A stretch of 33,174 nt of DNA from an uncultured Clostridia bacterium (GCA_944393565.1 CALYAM010000012.1:1-33174), one strand, 5' to 3'; shown: positions 17,401 through 25,936, counted from the first letter of the stretch. The notes: generated by a model from the letters alone, not told the origin. Translations and numbers: made by a program.

Positions 17401-18719
17401 TTTTCTGTTCTAAAAGATAATCCCGTTGTTTCTATATCAAGTACACAATATTGAGTATTAAGCATTTGTTTTTTAGGAAATGCTACACAATTATCTTTAT
17501 CTGGCACAAGATAAGCTTCTACACCATATATTACTTTGATATCCGCTTTTGATTTTCCTAAGTATTTATGTGCATCTGGGAATGCTTGTACCACTCCATG
17601 ATCTGTAATTGCAATTGATTTCCATCCCCAACTAACAGCACGCTTTATTAAATCCGCACAGGATGTTACAGCATCCATTTGACTCATTTGAGTATGCATA
17701 TGAAGCTCAACTCTTTTTTCTTCTGCTTCATCAATACGTTTTTGTTTTTTCATTCCACTTGTCTCTATAATTGTTCCTGCAATTACACCTATTTCTTTTG
17801 AAAAAGGGTCAAACTTCGCCATTCCATCTATTTTAGCCCCTTTTGCAGATTGTAGTCTTGAGACAACATTACCCGCTTGCTCTTTTGAAACAAACACCTT
17901 ACACAATATCGTACTGCTTCCATCATATAATTTAAATGAAACAAGAAATTTTCCATTTTTTAGCTCTCTAGAATCTACACCAATTATTTCTCCATCTAGA
18001 GCTACTTTCTCTGTATCTACTGATATATCTATAACCTTAATTAGCTCTGATTTTATTTTAGGAACTTTGCCATATATAAGTGGTGATATCTCTTGTTCTT
18101 TGCTTATGGCATTTTGTTCTTTAGGCAATTCTTTTAGTTCATCTTTTAAAATTGTATTTGGTTTTTCACTTTGTACCTGTTGTATTGCTTTAATTTCTTC
18201 TTTTTTCATAAAATCTTCCATAGATTTTATGTCTTCTTGAGAAACTTTTTCCTCATATGATATGTTATATTTTTTTCCAAATGCATTTAATAATAATCTT
18301 GAAAGTTCATTATCAAACCCAATTGCTTGTAAAATATCTTTTCCTTTTACACGAAGATTTATCTTTAGATTTCTATCAAAAATTTCTAATGTGCTTTGAG
18401 AGAATATGTATTTAGTAAAAGGAAACCTTTTTTCCATGTAATTTACAATATATTCCCACTCGTTTTGTACATCATTATTTGAATCAATCTGAAATGTATA
18501 CTGAATTTCAACTTCGTTTTTATCAATATGAAATCTATTTTTTAAATAATCTTCAAAATTGCTTAATTCATTAATTGAAATTTTATTATCTGATTTTATT
18601 TTTATATCTAATTTATTACTTTTTTTATATAAATTTATAGATAAAATTTTTGCATTACGAATTTTATCACCATTATCAAAATCCTTAAATATTTCCTGTA
18701 TTGTTTTCTCTTGTTCCAT
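14409..18719 (-). CDS. polC: DNA polymerase III alpha subunit, PolC type
   Basis: The 1436-residue replicative polymerase of low-GC Gram-positives. Order: N-terminal domain (1-200), OB fold (about 225-320), PHP domain beginning ELHMHTQMSQMDA (338-350) and split by a DnaQ-like 3'-5' exonuclease (DIETTG, 428-433; later HRALDDVDT). The zinc-finger pairs CPNCKYSDF and CPKCGHKLD come before the polymerase core, whose EPDIDLNFSGEYQ motif carries the catalytic aspartates. KAHAAAYVTMAFRIAWFK lies near the C-terminal fingers. A purine-rich AGGGGG site precedes the ATG. The gene follows rseP after 27 bases. Its length matches the family, and it contains no in-frame CGG codon despite more than 1,400 codons. 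Confidence 0.98.
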   Translation of the reverse strand: MEQEKTIQEIFKDFDNGDKIRNAKILSINLYKKSNKLDIKIKSDNKISINELSNFEDYLKNRFHIDKNEVEIQYTFQIDSNNDVQNEWEYIVNYMEKRFPFTKYIFSQSTLEIFDRNLKINLRVKGKDILQAIGFDNELSRLLLNAFGKKYNISYEEKVSQEDIKSMEDFMKKEEIKAIQQVQSEKPNTILKDELKELPKEQNAISKEQEISPLIYGKVPKIKSELIKVIDISVDTEKVALDGEIIGVDSRELKNGKFLVSFKLYDGSSTILCKVFVSKEQAGNVVSRLQSAKGAKIDGMAKFDPFSKEIGVIAGTIIETSGMKKQKRIDEAEEKRVELHMHTQMSQMDAVTSCADLIKRAVSWGWKSIAITDHGVVQAFPDAHKYLGKSKADIKVIYGVEAYLVPDKDNCVAFPKKQMLNTQYCVLDIETTGLSFRTEKITEIGIMKYKDGKVIEEFECFVNPEKPIPEEVVNITHITDDMVKDAETIDKVLPKVLDFIGDSVLVAHNADFDIGFIKYNCQQLGLSLNNTYIDTLRLAKDLFPDYKKYKLGIIAENLGIKVEVAHRALDDVDTLVKVFQIMLNMLEKKGVKQIEDIDQIEAGKADYKKLPSYHAIILAKNYVGLKNLYKLISFSHLSYFYKKPRILKSLYKKYSEGLILGSACEAGELYRAIVAGKSDEEIEKIANDYDYLEIQPTGNNMFMVRNGTLPDEEAVRDINRKIVALGEKLNKLVVATCDVHFMDPQDEIYRRILMAGQGYDDADEQAPLYLRTTDEMIEEFSYLGKEKAYEVVVTNTNKIADICEKISPISPEKCPPHIDGCEETIKNIAYSRAIELYGDPLPEIVQARLDKELESIIKNGFSVMYIIAQKLVWKSNEDGYLVGSRGSVGSSFVANMTGITEVNSLQPHYRCPNCKYSDFTDYGYKNGFDLPDKNCPKCGHKLDKDGMDIPFETFLGFDGDKEPDIDLNFSGEYQAKAHRYTEVIFGKGTTFKAGTIGTIADKTAYGYVKKYYEERGIPINSAEIERISAGCTGVKRTTGQHPGGIIVVPKGREIYEFCPVQHPADDPESDIITTHFDYHSIDQNLLKLDILGHDDPTMIRMLQDLTGIDPKKIPLDDKETMSIFSSTKALGVTPEQIHSEVGTFGVPEFGTKFVRGMLVDTRPTTFEELLRISGLSHGTDVWLNNAQTLIENKTIKLDEAICTRDDIMIYLIKQGLPPKPSFKIMEAVRKGKGLTEEQEEMMREYKIPEWYINSCKKIKYMFPKAHAAAYVTMAFRIAWFKVHIPEAYYTAFYTIRADAFDSEVMCHGEEKVKNKMREIELMGNSATQKEKDMYQILEIVQEMYERGIKFLPIDLYKSHATKFQMEEGGIRPPLNSIPGLGTVAAQGIEEAKKDGKFMSIDDMRIKSKIGKTVVEILQKAGCLAGMSQSNQISLFG

Positions 18720-18746
18720 TTCTAGCCCCCTGTGATAAAAGAAATT

Positions 18747-20007
18747 TTATATAATTCTTAACATATCATTATATGCCACATAAATTGAAAGAGCTATCAT
18801 TAGTCCAAAACCTACCATTTGTATTCCAATTTCAATGTTTTCTTTCATTGGTTTTTTTCTAATTGCTTCTATTAGGTAAATAAGAATTTTCCCTCCATCT
18901 AGTGGTGGAAAAGGCAATAAATTTGTTATCCCCAGTGATAGTGAAATAAGTGCTAGTAGATAAATAAAGTCCGCAAGTTCATTAGTTTCTGCAACCATTC
19001 CTGATATGCCAATAGGTCCCATTAACTGGTCAGCTCCGACTTTTCCTGTAAATAGCAATTTTAAATTATCTATTATAGATACAGAGAAATTTGCAGTATC
19101 CAAAAAAGCATATGAAATATTATTTACAAAATTATTTTCCGCAATTTTAAAATTAACACCTAATAAATATGTTGTTTTAGTTTCAGGTTCTACAATTATA
19201 GTTTCTAAGTTGTTATTCCTCTGTATTACAATTGCTACTTCATTGTTATTTGATTGATTTAATAGTTCAACAACATTGTGTGGATTATTGTTAACATCTT
19301 TTCCATCAATTGATATTATAATGTCTTTTGCTTTTAATCCTGCTTTTTCTGCTGGACTATCAGGATAAATCATTGCAATTTCTGCTGTAATTTCTTCATT
19401 GTTTCTTCCAAAATATACACCAATATTTCTTGTTGTTTCTTTTAGTGGCTTTATATCTACTGTTTTTTGTGCTTTACCCCTTTGTATTAAAACATGTAAT
19501 GTATTCCCTTGTGATTTCTCTAAAATGTTTGCAACATCTGAATTTAAGCGAATTGCTTGCCCATTTATTTCCTTTATTTTATCTCCCTCTTGTATCCCTT
19601 CACTTAAAAGATTTTCATTACTAATGGTTTGTATTGTATTAGAAATATAATTCCCAGTAAAAGCCCCTAATGTAAAATAAACAATAAGCCCAAAAAATAT
19701 ATTTACTAAACCTCCTGCTGCTACAATTGCAATTCTCTGTGGAATACTTTTTTTTCTAAAAGAGCCCTCTGCTTCTGAATATTCTTCTTCCCCTTCCATG
19801 CTTACAAAGCCTCCGAAGTGGAACTAGTCTTAGTGCATATAGAGTTTGTTTTCCTTGTTTTTCCCATATCGTAGGTCCAAAGCCAATTGCAAATTGATTT
19901 ACTTTTACCTTGCAAAGCTTGGCAACTAAAAAGTGTCCTGCTTCATGGATGAAAATTAAAAAGCCTAATAAAAATATTATTTTTATTGCACTAATTAAAA
20001 ACCCCAT
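18747..20007 (-). CDS. rseP: RseP-like site-2 zinc metalloprotease, with +1 shift at CGGA
   Basis: An intramembrane protease (M50B) that cuts membrane-anchored anti-sigma factors or signal-peptide remnants. The first part (from ATG 20007, GGGAGG 5 bases upstream) has IFIHEAGHFLVAK with the HExxH zinc motif (21-25) and FAIGFGP. The frame then breaks: family members read PLGGFVSMEGEEE, and that sequence is encoded only if CGGA at 19815-19812 is read as one glycine (residue 65). Without the shift the protein would end at 19756, 19 codons later. The remainder has a membrane helix, two PDZ-like domains (each with a GLKAKDIIISIDG-type strand), NLLPFPPLDGGK (the second zinc ligand) and a last helix. 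Corrected length is 419 residues, normal for RseP. Upstream cdsA ends 26 bases away. Confidence 0.9.
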
Positions 20008-20033
20008 TTTATCCTCCCATACTAAAATAAAGC

Positions 20034-20837
20034 TTATAATATGTTTAATAGAAAATATGCAAATGGTGCTATAAAAATTACACTGTCTATTCTATCTAGC
20101 ATTCCTCCGTGACCAGGAATTAAGTTACTAAAGTCCTTGATTCCTACATAACGCTTTATGCTAGATGCTGCAAAATCTCCTATTTGACTAAGTATGCTTA
20201 GTGCCCATGAAACAAATAAAATATACATATACGATATGTTGAGTTTTGCTATATAATTTATTACAAGTGTATATAATAAGCTAATTAAAATAGCTCCAAT
20301 TATTCCAGCTACACAACCTTCTATTGATTTATTTGGACTTATTTTACTAAATTTATGCTTTCCAAACTTTTTGCCAACAAGATATGCAAAAATGTCTGTT
20401 CCCCAAGCTATAACTATTATATACCATACAAAATAACTTCCATTTTCTATTCCTCTCAGCAATGGTATAAACACAATAAATCCCAATATATATGCTATTC
20501 CAAGTAATGTAATTGCCATATCTTTAATTGTATATTTCATGTCTGTCACAACTATTACCAAAAACAGTATAGTAATTAAATTCGGAACCAAGAGTTGTAA
20601 AGAATTTTTGGTATATGCGGTTGGTATAACATGAATAAAAGCTATTGCAATTGCAAATACATAGCCTATCCATTTCATTGGTTTACTCGTTTGTTTAAAT
20701 GCATTATAAAATTCATTTAAGCTTAAAACAGCAATTATACTAAAAGAAATATCTATCACATATTGGTTTCCAAATATTAAAACAAGTGCAACTAATGGAA
20801 GTCCTATTAATGCTGATGTGAATCTTTTAATATTCAT
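20034..20837 (-). CDS. cdsA: Phosphatidate cytidylyltransferase
   Basis: A 267-residue integral membrane enzyme that makes CDP-diacylglycerol from phosphatidate and CTP, feeding phospholipid synthesis. Seven to eight hydrophobic segments cover most of the chain. The C-terminal signature runs from KISPNKSIEG to KDFSNLIPGHGGMLDRIDSVIF, with the paired aspartates used for metal binding. The start ATG lies 9 bases after the uppS stop with an AGGGAA site. Its place between uppS and rseP is the usual one, except that dxr, often next, is missing. Confidence 0.96.
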   Translation of the reverse strand: MNIKRFTSALIGLPLVALVLIFGNQYVIDISFSIIAVLSLNEFYNAFKQTSKPMKWIGYVFAIAIAFIHVIPTAYTKNSLQLLVPNLITILFLVIVVTDMKYTIKDMAITLLGIAYILGFIVFIPLLRGIENGSYFVWYIIVIAWGTDIFAYLVGKKFGKHKFSKISPNKSIEGCVAGIIGAILISLLYTLVINYIAKLNISYMYILFVSWALSILSQIGDFAASSIKRYVGIKDFSNLIPGHGGMLDRIDSVIFIAPFAYFLLNIL

Positions 20838-20846
20838 TATTTTTCC

Positions 20847-21560
20847 CTACTTTCCACCAAATTTTCTGTTTCTCTTTTTATATTCTTCTAATGCAATATC
20901 TAAATCTTTTTCTGTAAAATCTGGCCAATATTTTTCTACAAAATAAAATTCTGAATACACAATTTGCCATGGTAAAAAATTACTGGTTCTAAGCTCATTG
21001 CTCGTTCTAATAAGTAAATCTGGGTCTGGCATACCTGCTGTATAGAGATTTTTCTCCACTTTTGCCTCGTCTATATCTTCTGGGTTCAATTTGCCAAGTT
21101 TTACCTCTTTTGCAATATTTTGTATTGCACGAACAATCTCAGCTCTTCCGCCATAATTAAAAGCAATATTAAAGACAACTCCAGTATTATTTTTAGTTCT
21201 TTCCATTGCATTTTTTATGCTGTTTTGCATTTCATTTGAAAGAGCTGATATATCTCCTAACACTATTATTTTTATATTTTCCGTATCCGCTTTTTTTGTA
21301 AAATCATCTAGGTAATTTTTAAGTAATAACATTAATGCCCCTACTTCTTCTTTTGTCCTTTTCCAGTTTTCTGTCGAAAAAGCATAAACTGTTAAATATT
21401 CAATTCCTATTTTATTTGCGTAGCGCACAATCTTTTCAATCGTTTTTGCTCCCTCTTTATGTCCTATTGCAGATGTTAGGTTTCTCTGTTTAGCCCAACG
21501 TCTATTACCGTCCATTATTATTGCAACATGTTTTGGATAGCCTTCTGGTAAATTTCCCAT
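20847..21560 (-). CDS. uppS: Isoprenyl transferase (undecaprenyl diphosphate synthase)
   Basis: A 237-residue cis-prenyltransferase that extends farnesyl diphosphate with isopentenyl diphosphate to make the C55 lipid carrier for wall synthesis. HVAIIMDGNRRWAKQRN (12-28) has the catalytic aspartate; YAFSTENWKR, FNYGGRAEIVRA and MPDPDLLIRTSNELRTSNF are the other conserved regions, and the late SEFYF-x-YWPDF closes the site. It lies directly after ispA, which makes its substrate, so the pair forms a short pathway unit. Confidence 0.97.
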   Translation of the reverse strand: MGNLPEGYPKHVAIIMDGNRRWAKQRNLTSAIGHKEGAKTIEKIVRYANKIGIEYLTVYAFSTENWKRTKEEVGALMLLLKNYLDDFTKKADTENIKIIVLGDISALSNEMQNSIKNAMERTKNNTGVVFNIAFNYGGRAEIVRAIQNIAKEVKLGKLNPEDIDEAKVEKNLYTAGMPDPDLLIRTSNELRTSNFLPWQIVYSEFYFVEKYWPDFTEKDLDIALEEYKKRNRKFGGK

Positions 21561-21592
21561 ATGTTATTCCTTTCCTAGGATATATTCCCTAT

Positions 21593-22471
21593 TTATTTTT
21601 CCCTTGTTTCAATAAAAATTGCAAGCTCCTTTAAAAATTCACCTTTTTCCCCGTAAGAGCTTATAATTTGTATAGCTTCATTTGTAATTTTGTGCAAAGT
21701 TTCTTTTGCGACATCTAGCCCATATTTTGTAACATATGTGCATTTATTTTTCTTTTTGTCATTTCCTACTGGCTTTCCTAGCACTTTTTCATCTCCAATT
21801 TCTGATAAAATGTCATCTTTTATTTGAAATGCAAGCCCTATCTTTTCTGCATAATTAGTCAATTTCTCTAAATCATCTTTTGGTGCTCCAGATAATATAG
21901 CCCCTATCCTAACAGAGCCCTTTATTAGTTCAGCCGTTTTATTAATATGTATATATTCTAGATATTCTTGAGAAATTGGTTTTCCCTCAAACTCTGTATC
22001 TACATATTCACCTATAATCATTCTGTCTGCAGAATGTGAAAACTCATAAAAAGCTTCAGCTTTTTCATTACTTAGATTTTCTCTTATGCTTTCTGAAATA
22101 GTTAAATATGCTTCATTAAATAGACTATCTCCAGCTAATATAGCCGTTGACTCACCAAACATTTTATGGTTTGTTGGTTTTCCATGTCTAAAATCATCAT
22201 TATCTATTCCTGGTAAATCATCATGTATCAAAGAAAAATTATGCAACATTTCCATTGCAACAGCAAACGGCATTACTACTTTTATATCATCTGAAAAAAG
22301 TCTAAACACCTCTAGCATAAGTACTGGCCTTATTCTCTTTCCTCCTGCCATTAAACTATATTCTATTGCTTCATTTAATTTTTTTTCAGGTACATCTTTT
22401 GTTCTTACATAAGTTATAAGTTCATCTTCAATTTCTTTAGCACGCTTTTTTAGTTCATCCTTAAATATCAA
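21593..22471 (-). CDS. ispA: Farnesyl diphosphate synthase
   Basis: An all-helical prenyl elongase making farnesyl diphosphate from C5 units. The first aspartate-rich motif is HDDLPGIDNDDFRHGKPTNH, and the second is QIKDDILSEIGD. GGKRIRPVLMLE is the substrate-binding stretch. Start: an ATG at 22480 immediately abuts the AAAGGAG ribosome site, leaving no spacing, whereas a TTG at 22471 lies 9 bases after it and gives the normal N-terminus (MIFKDELKKRA), so TTG is preferred (292 residues). Lying between frr and uppS is unusual; in many Firmicutes ispA is with xseB and dxs. Confidence 0.93.
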   Translation of the reverse strand: MIFKDELKKRAKEIEDELITYVRTKDVPEKKLNEAIEYSLMAGGKRIRPVLMLEVFRLFSDDIKVVMPFAVAMEMLHNFSLIHDDLPGIDNDDFRHGKPTNHKMFGESTAILAGDSLFNEAYLTISESIRENLSNEKAEAFYEFSHSADRMIIGEYVDTEFEGKPISQEYLEYIHINKTAELIKGSVRIGAILSGAPKDDLEKLTNYAEKIGLAFQIKDDILSEIGDEKVLGKPVGNDKKKNKCTYVTKYGLDVAKETLHKITNEAIQIISSYGEKGEFLKELAIFIETREK

Positions 22472-22485
22472 ATAAAACATCTCCT

Positions 22486-23034
22486 TTATATTGACATTAT
22501 TTCTTTTTCTTTAACTTCAAGTAAACTATCAATTTCTGCTATTTTTTTATCCGTAAGTTTTTGTATATCTTCTTCTGTCTTTCTTCTTTCATCTTCTGAT
22601 ATAAGGCTTTCTTTTTCCATACTCTTACATTCATCAATTCCATCTCTTCTTATTGCTCTTATAGATACCTTTGCTTCCTCTGCCATTTTCTTAATATCTT
22701 TTACAATTTCTTTTCTTCTTTCCTCATTTAATTCTGGAAAGACTAATCTTATTACCTTTCCATCATTATTAGGATTAATTCCAATATCTGATTTTAAAAT
22801 TTCCTTTTCAATTTCCTTTAAAATGCTAGCATCCCATGGTTGTATTACAATCATTCTTGCTTCTGGCACAGAGATTCCTGCTACCTGGCTAATAGGTGTT
22901 GGAACACCATAGTAATCAATTTTTACTTTATTCAAAATTGCTGGATTTGCCCTTCCAGCCCTTACTTCTGACAAATTTTCTTTAAATACATTAATTGTTT
23001 TTTGCATTCTTTCTTCTAATTCTTTATTATCCAT
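22486..23034 (-). CDS. frr: Ribosome recycling factor
   Basis: A 182-residue, tRNA-shaped protein that with EF-G splits post-termination ribosomes. The first helix [23 protein letters not shown] is the family signature. The following [24 protein letters not shown] is the small beta domain. [12 protein letters not shown] is the usual C-terminal part. It follows pyrH by 20 bases, as in most bacteria. Confidence 0.98.
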   Translation of the reverse strand: MDNKELEERMQKTINVFKENLSEVRAGRANPAILNKVKIDYYGVPTPISQVAGISVPEARMIVIQPWDASILKEIEKEILKSDIGINPNNDGKVIRLVFPELNEERRKEIVKDIKKMAEEAKVSIRAIRRDGIDECKSMEKESLISEDERRKTEEDIQKLTDKKIAEIDSLLEVKEKEIMSI

Positions 23035-23054
23035 ATTAATTCTTTCCTTTCATT

Positions 23055-23762
23055 TTATTTTACTAAAGTACCTATCTTTTTTCCTTTAATAATCTCCACA
23101 ATATTTTCTGGATTTTTTATTCCAAATACAATAAGTGGGATATGGTTATCTCTACATAACGATGTTGCAGTAGAATCCATGACTTTCAAATCTTTGTTTA
23201 AAATATCTAAATATGTAATCTCATCATATTTTACTGCTGAGCTATCTATCTTAGGATCTGCTGAATATACTCCATCTATCGTTTTTGCAAGAAGTATTAC
23301 TTCAGAATCGGTTTCTGCTGCACGCAAAGCTGCTGCTGTGTCTGTCGAAAAATATGGGCTTCCTGTTCCACAAGCAAAAATAACTACTCTTCCTTTTTCT
23401 AAATGTTTAATTGCTTTTCTTTTAATATATGGTTCTGCAATTTCTCTCATTTCAATCGCAGTTTGAACTCTTGTAAATATTCCTCTTGCTTCCAAAGCAT
23501 CTTGTAATGCAAGTGAATTAATTGCTGTTGCAAGCATTCCCATATAATCTGATGTTGTCCTTTCCATTTGATGTCCATATCTGCCTCTCCAAAAATTTCC
23601 TCCACCTATAACTAGTGAAACTTGAACCCCCATTTCTACTATAATTTTAATTTGATCACAAATTTTTTCAAGTGTTTCAGCATTAATACCTGTTTTTTGT
23701 TCTCCTGCCATCGCCTCTCCACTAAGTTTCAAAAGTACTCTTTTATATGCTAATTCTGCCAA
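23055..23762 (-). CDS. pyrH: UMP kinase
   Basis: A 235-residue hexameric kinase that makes UDP from UMP and ATP, unrelated to eukaryotic UMP kinases. [11 protein letters not shown] (residues 12-22), [11 protein letters not shown], the [20 protein letters not shown] helix and [20 protein letters not shown] are diagnostic. The start appears to be a TTG at 23762; a GGGAGAG site is 10-12 bases upstream and no nearer ATG keeps the normal N-terminus. It is separated from tsf by a 248-base region with a terminator and several hairpins, so it may have its own promoter. Confidence 0.96.
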   Translation of the reverse strand: MAELAYKRVLLKLSGEAMAGEQKTGINAETLEKICDQIKIIVEMGVQVSLVIGGGNFWRGRYGHQMERTTSDYMGMLATAINSLALQDALEARGIFTRVQTAIEMREIAEPYIKRKAIKHLEKGRVVIFACGTGSPYFSTDTAAALRAAETDSEVILLAKTIDGVYSADPKIDSSAVKYDEITYLDILNKDLKVMDSTATSLCRDNHIPLIVFGIKNPENIVEIIKGKKIGTLVK

Positions 23763-23866
23763 TTACTATACACTCTCCCTTATATTTTATTTTTCGTTTT
23801 CTATTTTATCATATCTTCACATAAAAAAGCATTAGTTTTTGCAAAAAAAATAATAAATAAGAAAAT

Positions 23867-23964
23867 TGGCTTCGCCACATGTGCATTTTGCTTCGCAAAT
23901 ATGCACGAATCAAGGAAACTTAACCTTGTTATATAGTAAAAATCTGGCGATTTTTCCTATATAA
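23867..23964. repeat. Cluster of four consecutive hairpins between tsf and pyrH
   Basis: Four inverted repeats follow each other: TGGC-TTC-GCCA (23867-23877); GTGCATTTTGC-TTC-GCAAATATGCAC (23881-23906, 11 paired bases with one bulge); CAAGG / CCTTG (23911-23928); and TTATATAG..AAAATC-TGGC-GATTTT..CTATATAA (23929-23964). Two share a TTC loop closed by C-G. The cluster lies beyond the tsf terminator. It may be a small structured RNA, a 3' processing region or a palindromic repeat element; I cannot tell which. Confidence 0.5.
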
Positions 23965-23965
23965 T

Positions 23966-23999
23966 AAAAAAAGAATTAGATAGAAAATATATCTAATCC
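23966..23999 (-). terminator. Terminator after tsf
   Basis: On the - strand GGATTAGAT pairs with ATCTAATTC (forward arms 23991-23999 and 23973-23981; one G-U pair), then a run of seven T (forward A-run 23966-23972). It starts 11 bases beyond the tsf stop and is a good rho-independent terminator. Confidence 0.8.
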
Positions 24000-24010
24000 T
24001 TTTCTACAGT

Positions 24011-24889
24011 TTATTTTATTTGTTTCATTACCTCTTCTGCAAAGTTTTCTTCCTTCTTTTCAAGGCCTTCGCCTTTTTCAAATCTAGCAAAACGAGTAAC
24101 TTTTGCTCCTTTTGATTCTATAAGTTTTTCTACTTTCATTTCAGGTTCTTTCACAAATGGTTGCTCTAATAAGCAAATTTCACTATAAAATTTGCCAATT
24201 CTGCCTTGTACCATTTTTTCTGCAATTTGTGCTGGTTTCCCTTCATTCATGGCTTGTGCTTTTAAAATTTCCATCTCTTTTTGTACTTTTTCTTGTGGTA
24301 CTTCTTCTCTATTTAAGTATTCAGGTCTTGCTGCTGCAACTTGCATGCATATATCTTTTGCTAAATCACTTTCACCTTTTTCAAGCTCTACAAGTACTCC
24401 TATTTTTCCATCTCCATGGATATAGCTTTCTACTAAACCATCACTTTCGTATCTCACAAACCTACGAATAGACATGTTCTCTCCAATAGTCGCAATTTTA
24501 TCTGTTAAAACTTCTTTTACAGTTTTTCCTGCTACTTTTATTGATTCTTGATTTAATAGTTCCTCTACATCTGCTGGATTCTTAATTGCAACTTGCTCTA
24601 CAACATCTGCAACAAATGTTCTAAAATCTGAATTTTTAGCTACAAAGTCTGTTTCTGCATTAACTTCAATTAGAGCCCCTATTTTTTTGTCATCACTTAC
24701 ATATGTAGCAACTAATCCTTCTGCCGCAATTCTTTCAGATTTTTTTGCGGCTTTTGCAATTCCTCTTTCCCTTAAAAGTTCAATTGCTTTTTCCATATTT
24801 CCGTTAGTCTCTGTTAATACTTTTTTACAATCCATCATTCCTGCACCAGTTTTTTCTCTTAATTCCTTTACTAATTCTGCTGTTATCAT
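24011..24889 (-). CDS. tsf: Translation elongation factor Ts
   Basis: A 292-residue guanine-nucleotide exchange factor for EF-Tu. The N-terminal UBA-like domain (KELREKTGAGMMDCKKVL) and the hallmark ETDFVAKN (about 80-87) are present, followed by the dimerisation domain and the usual C-terminal repeat. The ATG at 24889 lies behind a GGAGG site. It is downstream of rpsB across a 120-base gap holding a hairpin with a T-run. Confidence 0.98.
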   Translation of the reverse strand: MITAELVKELREKTGAGMMDCKKVLTETNGNMEKAIELLRERGIAKAAKKSERIAAEGLVATYVSDDKKIGALIEVNAETDFVAKNSDFRTFVADVVEQVAIKNPADVEELLNQESIKVAGKTVKEVLTDKIATIGENMSIRRFVRYESDGLVESYIHGDGKIGVLVELEKGESDLAKDICMQVAAARPEYLNREEVPQEKVQKEMEILKAQAMNEGKPAQIAEKMVQGRIGKFYSEICLLEQPFVKEPEMKVEKLIESKGAKVTRFARFEKGEGLEKKEENFAEEVMKQIK

Positions 24890-24908
24890 TATATACCCTC
24901 CTTATTTT

Positions 24909-24964
24909 AAAAAATAAAAAGTCAGAGTTCGGATGTAAAATTCCTTTTCCAAAACCTCCGACTT
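24909..24964 (-). terminator. Terminator or attenuator between rpsB and tsf
   Basis: On the - strand AAGTCGGAG (forward 24956-24964) pairs with CTCTGACTT (forward 24919-24927; one G-U) around a 28-base loop, then TTTTTATTTTTT (forward 24907-24918). This would stop or reduce transcription from rpsB into tsf and set S2 and EF-Ts levels apart. Confidence 0.65.
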
Positions 24965-25013
24965 CTTAATTAAAGCAATTTTTATGTTTTCTTAAAGTTC
25001 TTAAGTATTTATA

Positions 25014-25793
25014 TTATTCTTCTACATTTTCTTCTACTACTTCTTCAATATCCTTTAAATCAGTTTCTGCAGGTTCTTCTGCATTTTCTGAATTTATTGT
25101 CTCTAAGCTTTCTCCTTGTTTTCCTTCTATTACAGCATTTGCCATAACATCTGCAATTAATTTTACTGCACGAATTGCATCATCATTTCCTGGTATTGGG
25201 TAATCTACATCGTTTGGATTACAGTTTGTATCAATTAATCCAACAATTGGAATTTTCAATTTTCTTGCTTCTAATATTGCAATTCTTTCTTTTTTTGGAT
25301 CAACTATGAATAAAACACCTGGCAATTTCTCCATATTTTTTATCCCACCAAGGTTTTTTTCTAGTTTTTCCATTTCTCCTTTTAGTTTAATTACTTCTTT
25401 TTTAGGAAGTACATCAAATGTTCCATCTTCTTGCATTTTTTCTAAATCTTTTAGCCTTTGTACTCTTGAGCGAATTGTACCAAAGTTTGTAAGCATCCCA
25501 CCTAGCCATCTTTGATCTACATAAAACATATTGCATTTAATTGCTGCTTCTTTCATGCATTCTTGTGCTTGTTTTTTTGTTCCTACAAAAAGTATATCCT
25601 TTCCTTCTTCTGCTTGTTCTTTCATAAAGTGATATGCTTCGTCTAATTTTTTTGATGTCTTTTGTAAGTCGATAATGTGGATTCCATTTCTAGCTTGGAA
25701 TATGTATTCTGCCATTTTTGGATCCCATCTTCTTGTTTGATGTCCAAAATGAACACCAGCTTCAAGTAGTTGTTTCATTGCTACTACTGCCAT
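25014..25793 (-). CDS. rpsB: 30S ribosomal protein S2
   Basis: A 259-residue small-subunit protein. The N-terminus [22 protein letters not shown] and [10 protein letters not shown] and [11 protein letters not shown] are family marks; [19 protein letters not shown] and [14 protein letters not shown] close the core. The last about 35 residues are an acidic tail ([25 protein letters not shown]), common in S2 of Gram-positives. AAAAGGAGG lies 7 bases before the ATG. The leader from the mapped promoter is about 108 bases and contains small hairpins. Confidence 0.98.
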   Translation of the reverse strand: MAVVAMKQLLEAGVHFGHQTRRWDPKMAEYIFQARNGIHIIDLQKTSKKLDEAYHFMKEQAEEGKDILFVGTKKQAQECMKEAAIKCNMFYVDQRWLGGMLTNFGTIRSRVQRLKDLEKMQEDGTFDVLPKKEVIKLKGEMEKLEKNLGGIKNMEKLPGVLFIVDPKKERIAILEARKLKIPIVGLIDTNCNPNDVDYPIPGNDDAIRAVKLIADVMANAVIEGKQGESLETINSENAEEPAETDLKDIEEVVEENVEE

Positions 25794-25907
25794 TTTAATT
25801 TCCTCCTTTTAGTTTTATACCTCCGCTAAACTTTAAAGCACATTTCTGCTTACCTTTTTATAGGCACTAGCAAAAACTAATCTAGCGTGTGTTTTTTAAC
25901 AATAATT

Positions 25908-25936
25908 ATTATAACAGCTTTTTTAGCATTTTACAA
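25908..25936 (-). promoter_or_regulatory. Strong sigma-A promoter of rpsB
   Basis: On the - strand: TTGTAA (-35, forward 25931-25936), exactly 17 bases, then TATAAT (-10, forward 25908-25913) with TGT directly before it (extended -10). Transcription would begin near 25901 and give a leader of about 108 bases, with a hairpin AAGCA / TGCTT near 25839-25854, that may be a place for feedback by S2; no known leader class is recognised. Confidence 0.75.

Noticed and set aside
19756..20007. rseP as a pseudogene or as two separate genes
   Set aside because: Both parts are well conserved, adjacent parts of one enzyme, with a single one-base offset and no other damage.
24157..24471. Long open frame opposite tsf (and similar ones opposite rpsB, rubrerythrin, holA, polC)
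   Set aside because: They lie entirely antisense to firmly identified genes, lack ribosome sites and show low-complexity Leu/Phe/Ser content expected of shadows.
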